From an uncultured Pelagibacteraceae bacterium (GTDB lineage: Bacteria > Pseudomonadota > Alphaproteobacteria > Pelagibacterales > Pelagibacteraceae), in NCBI GenBank assembly GCA_902579985.1, contig CACHIV010000008.1:1-51082 (forward strand): a stretch of DNA of 51,082 nt, given 5' to 3'. Shown here in pieces: positions 1 through 8,523 of the stretch. The stretch's first letter is position 1. Each line of letters begins with the position of its first letter. The translations under genes and the position numbers were made by a program. Below the pieces are notes generated by a model. That model saw nothing but the letters and a program-made list of their open reading frames with translations. It was not told where the DNA came from and searched no databases.

Positions 1-296
1 TCTTTTTTAGGAATAGCTTTACTTGGGTTATTGCCGTTCGCGGGCATCTCCATTAATTTATTTTCACCCAAAATTCTAGCGACCCTAGTTGTAGGTTGAG
101 CACCTTGATCTAACCAGTATTTAATTCTTTCTTCTTCTAAACCTATTCTCTCTTTTTTATCTTTAGGTAAAAGAGGATTAAAGTATCCTACTTTTTCTAT
201 AAATCTTCCATCTCTTGCAAATCGACTATCTGCAACAACCATCTTATATACTGGTCTTTTTTTTGTACCACCTCTTGATAATCTTAGTTTTAACAT
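1..296 (-). CDS. rpsP: 30S ribosomal protein S16 (partial, C-terminus beyond window)
   Basis: This is the small-subunit ribosomal protein bS16. The reverse strand reads [20 protein letters not shown] followed by [20 protein letters not shown], the near-universal S16 N-terminal signature, then a [11 protein letters not shown] helix. About 98 residues are visible and the frame is still open at base 1, where a Lys/Pro-rich tail is beginning. The start ATG at 294-296 has a strong Shine-Dalgarno (AAGGAGA on the minus strand, about 5 nt upstream). It lies 21 nt downstream of ffh on the same strand, which is the usual ffh-rpsP order of alphaproteobacteria, so the two are probably co-transcribed. Confidence 0.97.
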   Translation of the reverse strand, partial: MLKLRLSRGGTKKRPVYKMVVADSRFARDGRFIEKVGYFNPLLPKDKKERIGLEEERIKYWLDQGAQPTTRVARILGENKLMEMPANGNNPSKAIPKK

Positions 297-317
297 TTCT
301 TCTCCTTTTATTATTAT

Positions 318-1676
318 TTATTTAAGTTGATTTAATAGTTCTGGAGGTATCCCTTTGTCAGATATACCTTTCATATCTCCTTTAGACATTTTTTTCATCA
401 TTTCAGACATCATTTTAAATTGTTTTAACAATTTATTGATAGTGGCTGTATCTGTTCCAGAGCCATTAGCAATTCTTTTTTTTCTAGAACCATCTATAAC
501 TTTAGGATTTTCTCTTTCTTTCTTTGTCATAGATAAAATTATAGCTTCATTTATAGTAATAATTTTTTCATCAATTCCTGCAGCATCCATTTTAGATTTC
601 ATTTTAGAAACACCTGGCATAAATGACATAATTCCTTCAATTCCACCCATTTTTTTCATTTGTTTTAATTGAGTTAAATAATCCTCCATAGAGAATTGTC
701 CTTTTTTTAAATTTTCTTCTGCTTTTTTTAAATTTTCTTCTCCGAGATCATCTGCAGCCTTTTCAACAAGAGATACAATATCTCCCATTCCGAGAATTCT
801 ATTCGCTATCCTTTTTGGGTGAAAAACTTCTAAATTGTCAATTTTTTCACCTACACCCAAAAACTTAATAGGTACTTCGGAAACATATTTCATACTAACT
901 GCAGCTCCACCTCTTGCGTCACCATCAGTTCTAGTCAAAACAATTCCAGTTAAATTTACAGTATTTTTAAACTCCTTCGCTACTTCAGCAGCAACTTGTC
1001 CTGTTAAAGAGTCTGCAACTAAAAATATTTCTGATGGATTAATTATGCTTTCTATTTGTTTTATTTCACTCATCATTTGAAGATCAATTTGTGTTCTTCC
1101 TGCTGTATCAAATAATATTATTTCAGCACCATTCAAATTTGCTGCACTAACTGCTCTCCTACAAATATCTATTGGTAATTGTCCCTCAATAACAGGTAAA
1201 GTTAAAATGTTGTTTTGTTCTCCAAGAGATCTTAATTGTTCTTGTGCTGCAGGTCTATAAACGTCTAGACTAACCATCATAATTTTTTTTTTTTTATTTT
1301 TTTCTAAATACTTTGCTAATTTAGCGGTGGTTGTTGTTTTACCAGAACCTTGAAGCCCCACTAGCATCATAGGAACAGGAGGTACTGCATTCAAATTTAT
1401 TTCTGAATTACTTTCTCCTAAAAAACTAACTAACTCATCATAGACGATTTTAATAACCATATCGCCTGGAGATGTTGATCTTATAATTTCCTGTCCAATA
1501 AGTTTAGGTTTAACTCTTGATATAAAATCTTTTGCTACATTAAGAGAGACATCAGCCTCTAAAAGAGCTTGTCTAATACCTTTCAATCCTTCATCTACTT
1601 GTTTTTCATCAAGTGAAGGCGTTTTTTTTAAAGAAGAAAAAATTTCTTCAAATTTATTCGTTAAGTTTTCAAACAT
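318..1676 (-). CDS. ffh: Signal recognition particle GTPase Ffh (SRP54)
   Basis: Ffh binds SRP RNA and nascent membrane-protein signal sequences and delivers them to FtsY. The 452-residue protein has the N-domain helices, a P-loop GLQGSGKTT near residues 107-115, DTAGR near 190-194 and TRTDGDARGG (G4 region). A Met-rich M domain follows, with the SRP-RNA-binding helix around SRKKRIANGSGT. The frame stays open 9 codons upstream to 1703. The start at 1676 (MFENLTNKFEEIF) fits the family, and the upstream codons fall in the structured leader at about 1683-1790. Length is normal. It is followed by rpsP. Its partner receptor gene ftsY lies 1 kb away on the other strand. Confidence 0.97.
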   Translation of the reverse strand: MFENLTNKFEEIFSSLKKTPSLDEKQVDEGLKGIRQALLEADVSLNVAKDFISRVKPKLIGQEIIRSTSPGDMVIKIVYDELVSFLGESNSEINLNAVPPVPMMLVGLQGSGKTTTTAKLAKYLEKNKKKKIMMVSLDVYRPAAQEQLRSLGEQNNILTLPVIEGQLPIDICRRAVSAANLNGAEIILFDTAGRTQIDLQMMSEIKQIESIINPSEIFLVADSLTGQVAAEVAKEFKNTVNLTGIVLTRTDGDARGGAAVSMKYVSEVPIKFLGVGEKIDNLEVFHPKRIANRILGMGDIVSLVEKAADDLGEENLKKAEENLKKGQFSMEDYLTQLKQMKKMGGIEGIMSFMPGVSKMKSKMDAAGIDEKIITINEAIILSMTKKERENPKVIDGSRKKRIANGSGTDTATINKLLKQFKMMSEMMKKMSKGDMKGISDKGIPPELLNQLK

Positions 1677-1682
1677 ATTTAT

Positions 1683-1790
1683 TACACACAGCAGTAATCG
1701 CACTAGTGGGCGAACCCTCGCTGACTAGTGTCGATCTCTTTGTTTCCAAAGACACCGCAAATTTAACGTTTTTGCGGAAACGACAACAAA
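1683..1790 (-). ncRNA. Candidate structured RNA / 5' leader of ffh
   Basis: This unusually GC-rich patch lies between divergent ffh and dapF. Read on the minus strand it can form three consecutive hairpins. The first is CCGCAAA/TTTGCGG (about 1777-1755). The second is CTTTG-GAAA-CAAAG (about 1751-1738), enclosed by GTGTC/GACAC. The third is CACTAGT/ACTAGTG (1730-1701), enclosing either GGG-TTCG-CCC or GCGA/TCGC. Two hairpins carry GAAA and UUCG tetraloops only when read on the minus strand, so transcription toward ffh is favoured. It lacks the conserved SRP RNA tip (GGAAG...AGCAG), so I do not call it ffs. It may be an autoregulatory ffh leader or a free small RNA. No known family was recognised. 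Confidence 0.5.
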
Positions 1791-1837
1791 ATATAATAGA
1801 GGTTCAAAAAGTCAATAAATAAGTTAAATAACTATAT

Positions 1838-2665
1838 ATGGATATTAAAGCTTTTAAAATGGATGGATTAGGTAATGATTTTATAATCATTGATCAAAGA
1901 AATCAAAACCTTAATTTAAAAAAAGATCAAATAATCAAAATATGTGATCGAAACTTCATAGGGTGTGATCAGCTAATTTTAATTAAAAAAAATAGAAAAA
2001 TAGATGCTGGCTTAGAATTTTATAATTCAGATGGAAGTATATCAAGTGCCTGTGGAAATGGTACTAGATGTGTCGCTGATTTTTTATCAAAAGAAAATAA
2101 TAAAAAAGAAATACTTCTTTGGACTTCTGCAGGAATATTAAAATCAAAAATTTTAGGAAATGATTTAGTCGAAACAGAAATTGGTATTCCAAAAACTAAT
2201 TGGAATGAAATTCCTTTAAATAAAGTAATGGATACAAAGAATCTAAAAATTGAAATTTTAGATAAAAATAATAACAAACATGTAGGTGGAACATCTGTAA
2301 ATGTAGGTAATCCTCATATAATATTTTTTGTAAATGATATTGAAAATTTTGACTTAAAAAATATTGGACCAAAAATTGAAAACCATGAACTTTTTCCGGA
2401 AAAATGTAATGTAACACTTGCTAAAGTTATAAATAAAAATTTAATTAAAGTTAAAGTATGGGAAAGAGGTACGGGACTTACAAAAGCTTGTGGAACTGCT
2501 GCTTGCGCAACAGCTGTTGCAGCAAATATTAATGAATTAGTGGAAAAAATTACCGAAATAGAATTTGAACTTGGGCGACTAACAATTTCAATAGATGAAA
2601 AAAACAGTGTTCATATGAAAGGACCTGTTTCAAAAATTAAAAATATAGAAATTAAATTAAAATGA
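1838..2665 (+). CDS. dapF: Diaminopimelate epimerase
   Basis: DapF interconverts LL- and meso-diaminopimelate, the last steps toward lysine and the peptidoglycan cross-linking residue, by a cofactor-free two-cysteine mechanism. Both catalytic cysteines are visible: C72 in SSACGNGTRC and C218 in TKACGTAAC. The N-terminal MDGLGNDFIIID motif is also typical. At 275 residues the length is normal. The stop codon overlaps the ftsY start (ATGA, 2662-2665), so the two genes are translationally coupled. In many relatives a MiaB-like gene sits between dapF and ftsY; it is absent here. Confidence 0.97.
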   Translation: MDIKAFKMDGLGNDFIIIDQRNQNLNLKKDQIIKICDRNFIGCDQLILIKKNRKIDAGLEFYNSDGSISSACGNGTRCVADFLSKENNKKEILLWTSAGILKSKILGNDLVETEIGIPKTNWNEIPLNKVMDTKNLKIEILDKNNNKHVGGTSVNVGNPHIIFFVNDIENFDLKNIGPKIENHELFPEKCNVTLAKVINKNLIKVKVWERGTGLTKACGTAACATAVAANINELVEKITEIEFELGRLTISIDEKNSVHMKGPVSKIKNIEIKLK

Positions 2666-3579
2666 ATATTTTTGATAAATTTAGATTTGGTTTTAAAAAA
2701 AGTGCTTATGCTTTAACTGAAGGACTTAAAGAAATAATTGTAAAAAAAGAAATAGATGACAAAAATCTTGATAAAATAGAAGAATTTTTAATTCAATCTG
2801 ATGTCGGAGTAGAAGCTGCCTCAGAAATAAGAGATATAATTTCTAAGAAAAAAGTTGATCCAAATAAAGATTTGTCAATGGAGATAAATTTTATTTTAAA
2901 AGAATATATTATTTCTTTAATGAAACCTTTAGAAAGTACTAAATTTTTTAAAAAAAAAGATAAACTAAATACAACTCTTATTTCAGGAGTTAACGGTGTC
3001 GGTAAAACAACTAGTATTGGCAAAATTAGTAAAATCTTAAAATCTAATGGTAATAAAGTAATATTAGCAGCATCAGATACTTTTCGTGCTGCAGCAATTG
3101 AACAATTAGAAAATTGGGCTAATAAAATTGACGTTAAAATAATAAAATCTTCTCAAGGTTCTGATCCAGCCTCTGTAGCTTATAAAGCAATAGAAGAAGC
3201 ACTAAAAAATAATTTTAATCAACTCTTAATTGATACTGCCGGAAGACTTCAAAACAAAAAAAATTTAATGGAGGAATACAAAAAAATTGCAAATGTAACA
3301 AAAAAAATAGATCCTGATGCACCAAATGATGTAATCTTAATTCTTGATGCAACTTCAGGACAAAATGTGATTAATCAAGTTGAAGAATTTAATAAAATCA
3401 TTCCAATCACTGGAATTATAATGACAAAACTAGATGGAACTGCAAAAGGGGGTATATTATTAGCCTTAGCTAGAAAATATAAACTACCAATTATTGCTTT
3501 AGGCTTAGGAGAAAAGGAAGACGATTTACAAATATTTAGTGCTCAACAGTTTGCTGACGCCTTTACACAAATTAATTAA
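2662..3579 (+). CDS. ftsY: Signal recognition particle receptor FtsY
   Basis: FtsY is the membrane-associated SRP receptor GTPase and partner of Ffh. The 305-residue protein has a short N domain, P-loop GVNGVGKTTSIGK (about 109-121), DTFRAAA (139-145), DTAGR (191-195) and TKLDGTAKGG (255-264). It begins directly with a short basic helix (MNIFDKFRFGFKK) and lacks the long acidic A domain of E. coli FtsY, so membrane contact probably relies on this amphipathic segment, as in other alphaproteobacteria. It is coupled to dapF by a 4-nt overlap. Its 3' end overlaps the convergent gene at 3572 by 8 nt. Confidence 0.97.
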   Translation: MNIFDKFRFGFKKSAYALTEGLKEIIVKKEIDDKNLDKIEEFLIQSDVGVEAASEIRDIISKKKVDPNKDLSMEINFILKEYIISLMKPLESTKFFKKKDKLNTTLISGVNGVGKTTSIGKISKILKSNGNKVILAASDTFRAAAIEQLENWANKIDVKIIKSSQGSDPASVAYKAIEEALKNNFNQLLIDTAGRLQNKKNLMEEYKKIANVTKKIDPDAPNDVILILDATSGQNVINQVEEFNKIIPITGIIMTKLDGTAKGGILLALARKYKLPIIALGLGEKEDDLQIFSAQQFADAFTQIN

Positions 3580-4135
3580 TTAGATTGCTTGAAATCAGAG
3601 GTTTATAAATACTACATTTATAATTATCTTTAAATTTATAGTGTCCACAATTCTTAGAAAAAGAAGAAATTATAAAATCAAACTTTCCATTTGTTGGATA
3701 CAACTCTAATTTTTTTTTTGGAATATTAAATTTAAAATTAGCATTTAAACTTTTAACAGCACTAATCATTACTAGTGTTTCATCATCTTTTAAAAGGTAA
3801 TATGCGAAATCATCCGGAAACACTGGAAAATCGTATTCTTCGAGAAAATACTTAGCTTGAGAAGGAAACCAATCATAAGAAATTAAAGGAGTTGATGACT
3901 TAGTTCTATAATCATAAATATAAAGATCTTTGGGATAATCGTTAATATAATTACTCTCTTCTCCTCTGGCCAATATCGATTTTTCTCTACCCTTAAAATA
4001 TAAAGCAAAATTCTCATTATGAGAATTCATATGATCAATATAAAATAAGTCGTCTGGTAAAAAAGAATTATCTTTTGAAAAAGCATTATCTGTAAAAATA
4101 AAAATAAGTAAAATAAGTAAAAAAAAATTTTTCAT
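3572..4135 (-). CDS. Hypothetical exported protein
   Basis: I do not recognise this 187-residue protein. It begins with a clear Sec signal peptide (MKNFFLLILLIFIFTDNAFS, probable cleavage after residue 20), so the mature part should be periplasmic or lipid-associated. The mature part is rich in Tyr, Phe, Asp and Lys, with two cysteines near the C-terminus (in NCGHYKF and YKCSIY) that could form a disulfide. No enzyme motif is visible. It is convergent with ftsY (8-nt overlap). The upstream hydrolase gene on the same strand ends 49 nt before its start, so they may share a transcript. Confidence 0.75.
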   Translation of the reverse strand: MKNFFLLILLIFIFTDNAFSKDNSFLPDDLFYIDHMNSHNENFALYFKGREKSILARGEESNYINDYPKDLYIYDYRTKSSTPLISYDWFPSQAKYFLEEYDFPVFPDDFAYYLLKDDETLVMISAVKSLNANFKFNIPKKKLELYPTNGKFDFIISSFSKNCGHYKFKDNYKCSIYKPLISSNLIN

Positions 4136-4184
4136 AATTTAAAATTAAATTTAAATTTTGAATTATATTTGTTTAGATTGTGGC

Positions 4185-4988
4185 TTAATTTAAACTTTTT
4201 AAAAAAGACTCTAATACTATAATTAGATTTTCATCGTATTCCATCATATGGTTGTCATATTTCGTAAAATATGAGTATTTAGGACTATTAGCAATTTTAT
4301 AAATTTTTTCTCCCATTCTAAATGGGACTATTTGGTCTAGCTCTCCATGCATTACTAAAACTGGAGATGTAATATTTTTCATTTTTTTTTTATTTTCAAA
4401 CTTATCTTTTAAAATCAAACTTACTGGAATATATGGATAAAAAGTTTTAGCTACATCAATCATTGATGTGAAGGGGGTTTCAAGTATGATTCCAGCAAAA
4501 TTTTTATTCTGAGATATATGTGTTGCAACACCTGTGCCTAAAGACTCTCCATAAATAATAATGTTTTTTTCTTTTATACCTTTATTTAATAACCATTGGA
4601 CGGCACTTCTACCATCTTCGTAAAGACCTTGTTCAGAAGGTTTACCTTTATTTCCACTAAATCCTCTCCAAGCAATTATCAAAAAATTAATATTTAAATC
4701 TCGAAAATGATTCAATTTATGAATTCTATTTTCTAGTGATCCAGCATTTCCATGAAAATATAGTATTGTTTTATAGTCTTTAAGATTTTTTTCATGATAC
4801 CAAGCTAATAATTCAATATTATCTTCAGTAGTAATTTTCACTTTTTTTATATCAACTGTTAATTTATCACCGAAGTAATTATTTTCATTTGGATGGTACA
4901 ATAAATTTCTTTGATAAAAAAATAAAAAAATTAAAATTATAAAATAGATTAAAAAGATAGTAAGAAAAAGTTTTAACAAATTATTCAC
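4185..4988 (-). CDS. Membrane-anchored alpha/beta hydrolase (Bem46/ABHD13-like)
   Basis: This 267-residue serine hydrolase has an N-terminal transmembrane anchor (about residues 5-25) and a periplasm- or cytoplasm-facing alpha/beta-hydrolase fold. The visible triad is Ser149 in YGESLGTGVA, Asp218 in HGELDQIVP and His247 in YDNHMMEY, with the oxyanion-hole motif FHGNAG at 79-84. It resembles the Bem46/ABHD13/YfhR group, whose physiological substrates are poorly known. The start codon appears to be GTG at 4986-4988, because the nearby ATG is in another frame and followed by a stop. The next gene upstream on the same strand is a 58-residue membrane protein 13 nt away. Confidence 0.85.
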   Translation of the reverse strand: MNNLLKLFLTIFLIYFIILIFLFFYQRNLLYHPNENNYFGDKLTVDIKKVKITTEDNIELLAWYHEKNLKDYKTILYFHGNAGSLENRIHKLNHFRDLNINFLIIAWRGFSGNKGKPSEQGLYEDGRSAVQWLLNKGIKEKNIIIYGESLGTGVATHISQNKNFAGIILETPFTSMIDVAKTFYPYIPVSLILKDKFENKKKMKNITSPVLVMHGELDQIVPFRMGEKIYKIANSPKYSYFTKYDNHMMEYDENLIIVLESFLKSLN

Positions 4989-5001
4989 ATTGAATAGAAA
5001 A

Positions 5002-5178
5002 TTATTTTTTATCGAAAAAAGCTTCGTATATCATCATAAAAATTGCTAAACCCATTAAAATATAAACAGGAAGAACATCAAAAAAACCTATCATTGGCGA
5101 TCTAGTTAAAGTTGTTGCTAGACCAAGCAAAAAAGCTATAGCAAGTAAAGACCCTAAAAAAGTTGTGAACTTTTGCAT
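5002..5178 (-). CDS. Small two-TM membrane protein (58 aa)
   Basis: A short open frame on the minus strand encodes 58 residues, starting MQKFTTFLGSLLAIAFLLGL and ending AFFDKK. Two hydrophobic segments (about residues 8-23 and 33-51) are separated by a short polar turn with TRSP, so it is probably a two-helix inner-membrane protein. Its ATG follows the amidase TAA stop with no gap (TAAATG), a typical translational-coupling arrangement that supports expression. The family was not recognised. Its position between an amidase/TRAP cluster and a hydrolase gives no firm function. Confidence 0.65.
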   Translation of the reverse strand: MQKFTTFLGSLLAIAFLLGLATTLTRSPMIGFFDVLPVYILMGLAIFMMIYEAFFDKK

Positions 5179-6504
5179 TTAATTATTACATTCCTTTTCT
5201 AGCCAATTAGCAACCCCTAAAAACCTGTGGTCATCATAACGATCTCCTATTAACTGAACCCCTAAAGGCAAATTATTTTCACCTTCTAATAAAGGGAGAG
5301 AAATAGAAGGAGTCCCTAGATAAGACCACACTTTGTTAAATTCTGCTGTACCAGTGCTCTTTAGTCCTTTTGGAGCAACACCGGGGCTAGATGGTGATAA
5401 TACCCCATGATAATCTTCAAAAACTTCTTGATAAGACTCATAACTTCTTTTTTTAAAGTCTATTGCCTCAGCGTATTCTTTAGCCGAATGTTTGTTCCCT
5501 TTAGCTATAGCAGTTTGCATATATTTAGATAATTTATTTTTATATTTTTTATAGTATACAGCAAAATTATTAGCTAAATCTGTTTCATGAATTATTTGAT
5601 GATATTTGTGAATATCTTTAAAATATGATGGAGTATCAAATACCTCTATATTTTTAAATGACTTTATAAAATATTCAAATGATTCTCTAGATTTTTTATC
5701 AATAATTTTCCAAAAATCTGATTTATAAAAAATAAATTTAGGCTCAAATAAAGGTCCTTTTTTTGTTTCGTCTAAAATATTTTCTGCTGAATAATAAATA
5801 GTTGCAGGATCATGATGATCTTTTTTAATTAAAACTTTTGCTAACAAAGCAACATCTTCAACTGTTCTACCAAATACTCCCATATGGTCCAATGAATAAG
5901 AAGTTTTTAAAACACCATTTCTTGAAATCAAGCCATAGCTTGGCTTATAACCAACAACGCCACAATAAGAAGCTGGTCTAATAACAGAACCTCCTGTTTG
6001 AGATCCAATTGAAAGTGGAGCCATATATGATGCAACTGATGCAGCTGATCCACTCGATGAACCCCCTGGTGTACGTGAATAATCATGTGGATTAGTTGTT
6101 TTAGTTGGGCCAAGATATGCTAACTCAGATGTATTTGTTTTTCCCATAATAATTGCTCCTGCGGAATGCAAGAGCTCAACTATTTCTGCATTTTGAGAAT
6201 AAGATTTACCTTTTCTTATTGGTGTTCCACATTCAGTTGGCATGTCTACTGTTCCAATTATATCTTTTAACGCAACAGGAACTCCATGTAATGGACCAAC
6301 TGGCTTTCCAGATCTTCTATGTTCATCTGCATCAGCAGCTTTTTCTAATAAAATCTTTTTATTGAAGTGAGCCCATGCTTTTATATCTTTTTCAAATTTA
6401 TTTATTCTTTCTATATATTTTTCGCAAACTTCGACTGAAGTTAATTGACCTTCTTTTATTTTTGAAGCCATTTCTTCAACGCTAAGCGAAAATATATCAA
6501 TCAT
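5179..6504 (-). CDS. Amidase signature family hydrolase
   Basis: This 441-residue protein belongs to the amidase signature (AS) family, hydrolysing amide bonds through a Ser-cisSer-Lys triad. The visible residues are Lys80 in HGVPVALKD, the cis-Ser cluster in RTPGGSSSGSAA (about 148-153) and the nucleophile Ser173 in GSQTGGSVIRPA. The length matches stand-alone amidases. No gatC or gatB lies nearby, so it is not obviously GatA of the tRNA amidotransferase. It sits 6 nt downstream of the TRAP permease gene dctM on the same strand. This suggests that it processes an amide imported by that transporter, or generates its product, though the substrate cannot be read from sequence. Confidence 0.92.
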   Translation of the reverse strand: MIDIFSLSVEEMASKIKEGQLTSVEVCEKYIERINKFEKDIKAWAHFNKKILLEKAADADEHRRSGKPVGPLHGVPVALKDIIGTVDMPTECGTPIRKGKSYSQNAEIVELLHSAGAIIMGKTNTSELAYLGPTKTTNPHDYSRTPGGSSSGSAASVASYMAPLSIGSQTGGSVIRPASYCGVVGYKPSYGLISRNGVLKTSYSLDHMGVFGRTVEDVALLAKVLIKKDHHDPATIYYSAENILDETKKGPLFEPKFIFYKSDFWKIIDKKSRESFEYFIKSFKNIEVFDTPSYFKDIHKYHQIIHETDLANNFAVYYKKYKNKLSKYMQTAIAKGNKHSAKEYAEAIDFKKRSYESYQEVFEDYHGVLSPSSPGVAPKGLKSTGTAEFNKVWSYLGTPSISLPLLEGENNLPLGVQLIGDRYDDHRFLGVANWLEKECNN

Positions 6505-6510
6505 TTTTTT

Positions 6511-7872
6511 TTAGTCTGCAAAGAGTACGTCTGGAAACCATAAAGCAATTCCTGGAAACATATACATTAAAAACATTCCAAAAATAACTATACCTAAAAA
6601 TGGCATAATCCCTTTAAATATTTCTAGCAATTCAACATTAGCTTTTTGAACTCCTTTTAAATAGTAGGCAGACATTGCCATTGGTGGCGTCAAAAAAGAT
6701 GTCTGTAAATTTAAAGCAATTAACATTGCAAAGAAATAAGGATTTACACCAAAAACTTCTAATAATGGTAAAAATATTGGAACAAATATAATCAAAATTT
6801 CAGTCCACTCTAAAGGCCATCCTAAAAGAAAAATTATTATTTGTGTTATTACTAAAAATTGCCAAGTAGATATATTTATCGATGTAAAGAAATGTTCAAA
6901 TACCTCATGTCCCCCTAAATAAGAAAAAACAGAGGAGAAAGTCCAAGATCCAATAAATAACCACATAATCATTGCTGTAGTTTTAGCAGTAAGAAAAACT
7001 GACTCTTTAAAGTTTTGCCATTTAAGAGTTTTATAAAACCATGATAGAATTATTGCACCAAATGCTCCAGCGGCGGCGGCTTCTGCGGGAGTGGCAATTC
7101 CAGCTAAAATAGTTCCAAGCACTAGCATTATTAAACCAAATAAAGGTACAAAAGAAACCAATACCTCTTTTAAAATTGCTGCTCTTGGTGGAATGTCTTC
7201 TGCGGGTGGCCTAGGTGCTATTGACGGATTCAGCCAAGCTCTAATAACTGCATAGGCAATGTAAAGGCCTGCTAACATTAATCCAGGAAAAATTGCAGCT
7301 GCAAATAATCTTAAGGGTGATAATTGTGCAATTACAGAATAAACAATTAACATAATACTTGGTGGAATTAAAATTCCTAAACATCCACCTGCACAAATTA
7401 TTCCTGATGAAAATTTTTTATCGTATCCAGCCTTAACCATTGCTGGCCAAGCAAGTAAGCCCATCAAAGTTACAACTGCGCCTATAATTCCTGTAGCTGT
7501 TGAAAATAAAGTACAAGTTATTAAAGCTGCTACTGCCATAGATGCTGGTAATCTGTGCGCAGCAAGTCTTATAGCAAAAAATAATTTAGCTACGATTCCA
7601 GCTCTCTCAACTAAATATCCCATGAATAAAAAAAGTGGTACTGCAGTAAGAACGTTATTATCCATAACGGTGTAAGTATTTTTAACAAATAAAGAAAATA
7701 TTCTATTATCAAATAAATGATCCATTAAAACTGGATCATAATAAGCATAATAACCAAAACCTATTCCCATGGCCATTAAAGTAAAGGCTATTGGGAAACC
7801 TAATAACACTGCAAATAAAAATACGCCCATCATTAAAATGGCTACTTCAGGATTAGTAAGACTAAACAGCAT
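6511..7872 (-). CDS. dctM: TRAP transporter large permease (DctM family)
   Basis: DctM is the roughly 12-helix, sodium-driven channel subunit of tripartite TRAP uptake systems in the inner membrane. The 453-residue protein is strongly hydrophobic throughout and has family features such as the GGCLGILIPPSIMLIVY segment and the late TPPMAMSAYYLKG motif. The start overlaps dctQ by 11 nt, so the two permease subunits are translationally coupled. It resembles the DctM group associated with mannitol/chloroaromatic and 2-oxo/2-hydroxy acid type TRAP systems; exact substrate unknown. The amidase gene follows 6 nt downstream. Confidence 0.95.
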   Translation of the reverse strand: MLFSLTNPEVAILMMGVFLFAVLLGFPIAFTLMAMGIGFGYYAYYDPVLMDHLFDNRIFSLFVKNTYTVMDNNVLTAVPLFLFMGYLVERAGIVAKLFFAIRLAAHRLPASMAVAALITCTLFSTATGIIGAVVTLMGLLAWPAMVKAGYDKKFSSGIICAGGCLGILIPPSIMLIVYSVIAQLSPLRLFAAAIFPGLMLAGLYIAYAVIRAWLNPSIAPRPPAEDIPPRAAILKEVLVSFVPLFGLIMLVLGTILAGIATPAEAAAAGAFGAIILSWFYKTLKWQNFKESVFLTAKTTAMIMWLFIGSWTFSSVFSYLGGHEVFEHFFTSINISTWQFLVITQIIIFLLGWPLEWTEILIIFVPIFLPLLEVFGVNPYFFAMLIALNLQTSFLTPPMAMSAYYLKGVQKANVELLEIFKGIMPFLGIVIFGMFLMYMFPGIALWFPDVLFAD

Positions 7873-8446
7873 TTTTTTTATCTTCCTCTTGAGATGTTCT
7901 CATTAATATTTTTTCAGTTTCCTCTGCCACAACAATCCTTGCAGGCCATTGACCAGACTTAATACATAGTATTGATCTAAATACTTCACTAACTCCCTGA
8001 ATTACCAATAAAACACCTGCAGCAGGTATCATAGATTTTACCATATAAATTTGAATTTGAGCAGGACTGCTCCAACTTGTTTCTTTTATTTTCCAGGCTT
8101 GTGCTGCATATTCATAACCATAAAAAGCTAAAGCAATAACTCCTGGGAAAAAGAAAATAAAATAAAGCACTAAATCTATCCAAGCCTGAGTTCTTTGTTC
8201 AAATAATCTGTAAATTACATCTCCTCTTACATGAGCTTCTGTAGCTAAACAATAAGCGCCAGACATCATAAGGATTGCACCATACATCTGCATACTAAAA
8301 TCAAAATTCCATAAAGTTGGCTTGTTGAAAGCATATGCCATTATAACTTCGTATACAGTACCACCCATTAAAATAACAATGCACCAAGAGAAGGCTTTTC
8401 CCATAGAGGTGCTTAGAGTATCAGCAAATTTAATGAATGATTTCAT
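7862..8446 (-). CDS. dctQ: TRAP transporter small permease (DctQ family)
   Basis: DctQ is the four-helix small membrane subunit that docks with DctM. The protein is 194 residues from the ATG at 8444-8446 (MKSFIKFADTLSTSMGKAFS), with hydrophobic helices near 20-38, 50-68, 95-115 and 142-160. A longer frame reaches 8494, but that extension crosses the terminator hairpin and is unlikely to be translated, so the internal ATG was chosen. A C-terminal charged tail overlaps the dctM start. It belongs to the TRAP cluster dctP-dctQ-dctM. Confidence 0.9.
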   Translation of the reverse strand: MKSFIKFADTLSTSMGKAFSWCIVILMGGTVYEVIMAYAFNKPTLWNFDFSMQMYGAILMMSGAYCLATEAHVRGDVIYRLFEQRTQAWIDLVLYFIFFFPGVIALAFYGYEYAAQAWKIKETSWSSPAQIQIYMVKSMIPAAGVLLVIQGVSEVFRSILCIKSGQWPARIVVAEETEKILMRTSQEEDKKNAV

Positions 8447-8470
8447 TATGAAAAGGTATATTAAATTAAA

Positions 8471-8505
8471 GTAAAAAAAAAGGGGGTTTTTCAACCCCCC
8501 TTTTT
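8471..8505 (-). terminator. Hairpin terminator/attenuator between dctP and dctQM
   Basis: On the minus strand AAAAAGGGGGG, a short TTG loop region and AAAAACCCCC is followed by a run of T. This is a strong GC stem embedded in A/T tracts, 19 nt after the dctP stop codon. It fits an intrinsic terminator or a stabilising 3' hairpin that would give more dctP mRNA (binding protein) than dctQM mRNA, a common arrangement in binding-protein-dependent transporters. Confidence 0.8.
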
Positions 8506-8523
8506 AATAATATTTAAAATTAA

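Noticed and set aside
355..672. Open frame of 105 codons on the plus strand inside ffh, and similar frames opposite other genes
   Set aside because: It is antisense to a clearly conserved gene and has the hydrophobic composition that arises from the reverse complement of Lys/Glu-rich coding. No start signal or family.
1683..1790. SRP (4.5S) RNA gene next to ffh
   Set aside because: The conserved tip with GGAAG and AGCAG is absent in either strand; the fold is three short hairpins instead of one long rod.
5179..6504. GatA subunit of Asp/Glu-tRNA amidotransferase
   Set aside because: No gatB or gatC nearby, and it sits in a TRAP transporter operon; a general amidase is the safer call.
8447..8494. 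16-codon N-terminal extension of DctQ
   Set aside because: It is encoded by the terminator hairpin region and the next ATG begins a normal DctQ N-terminus.
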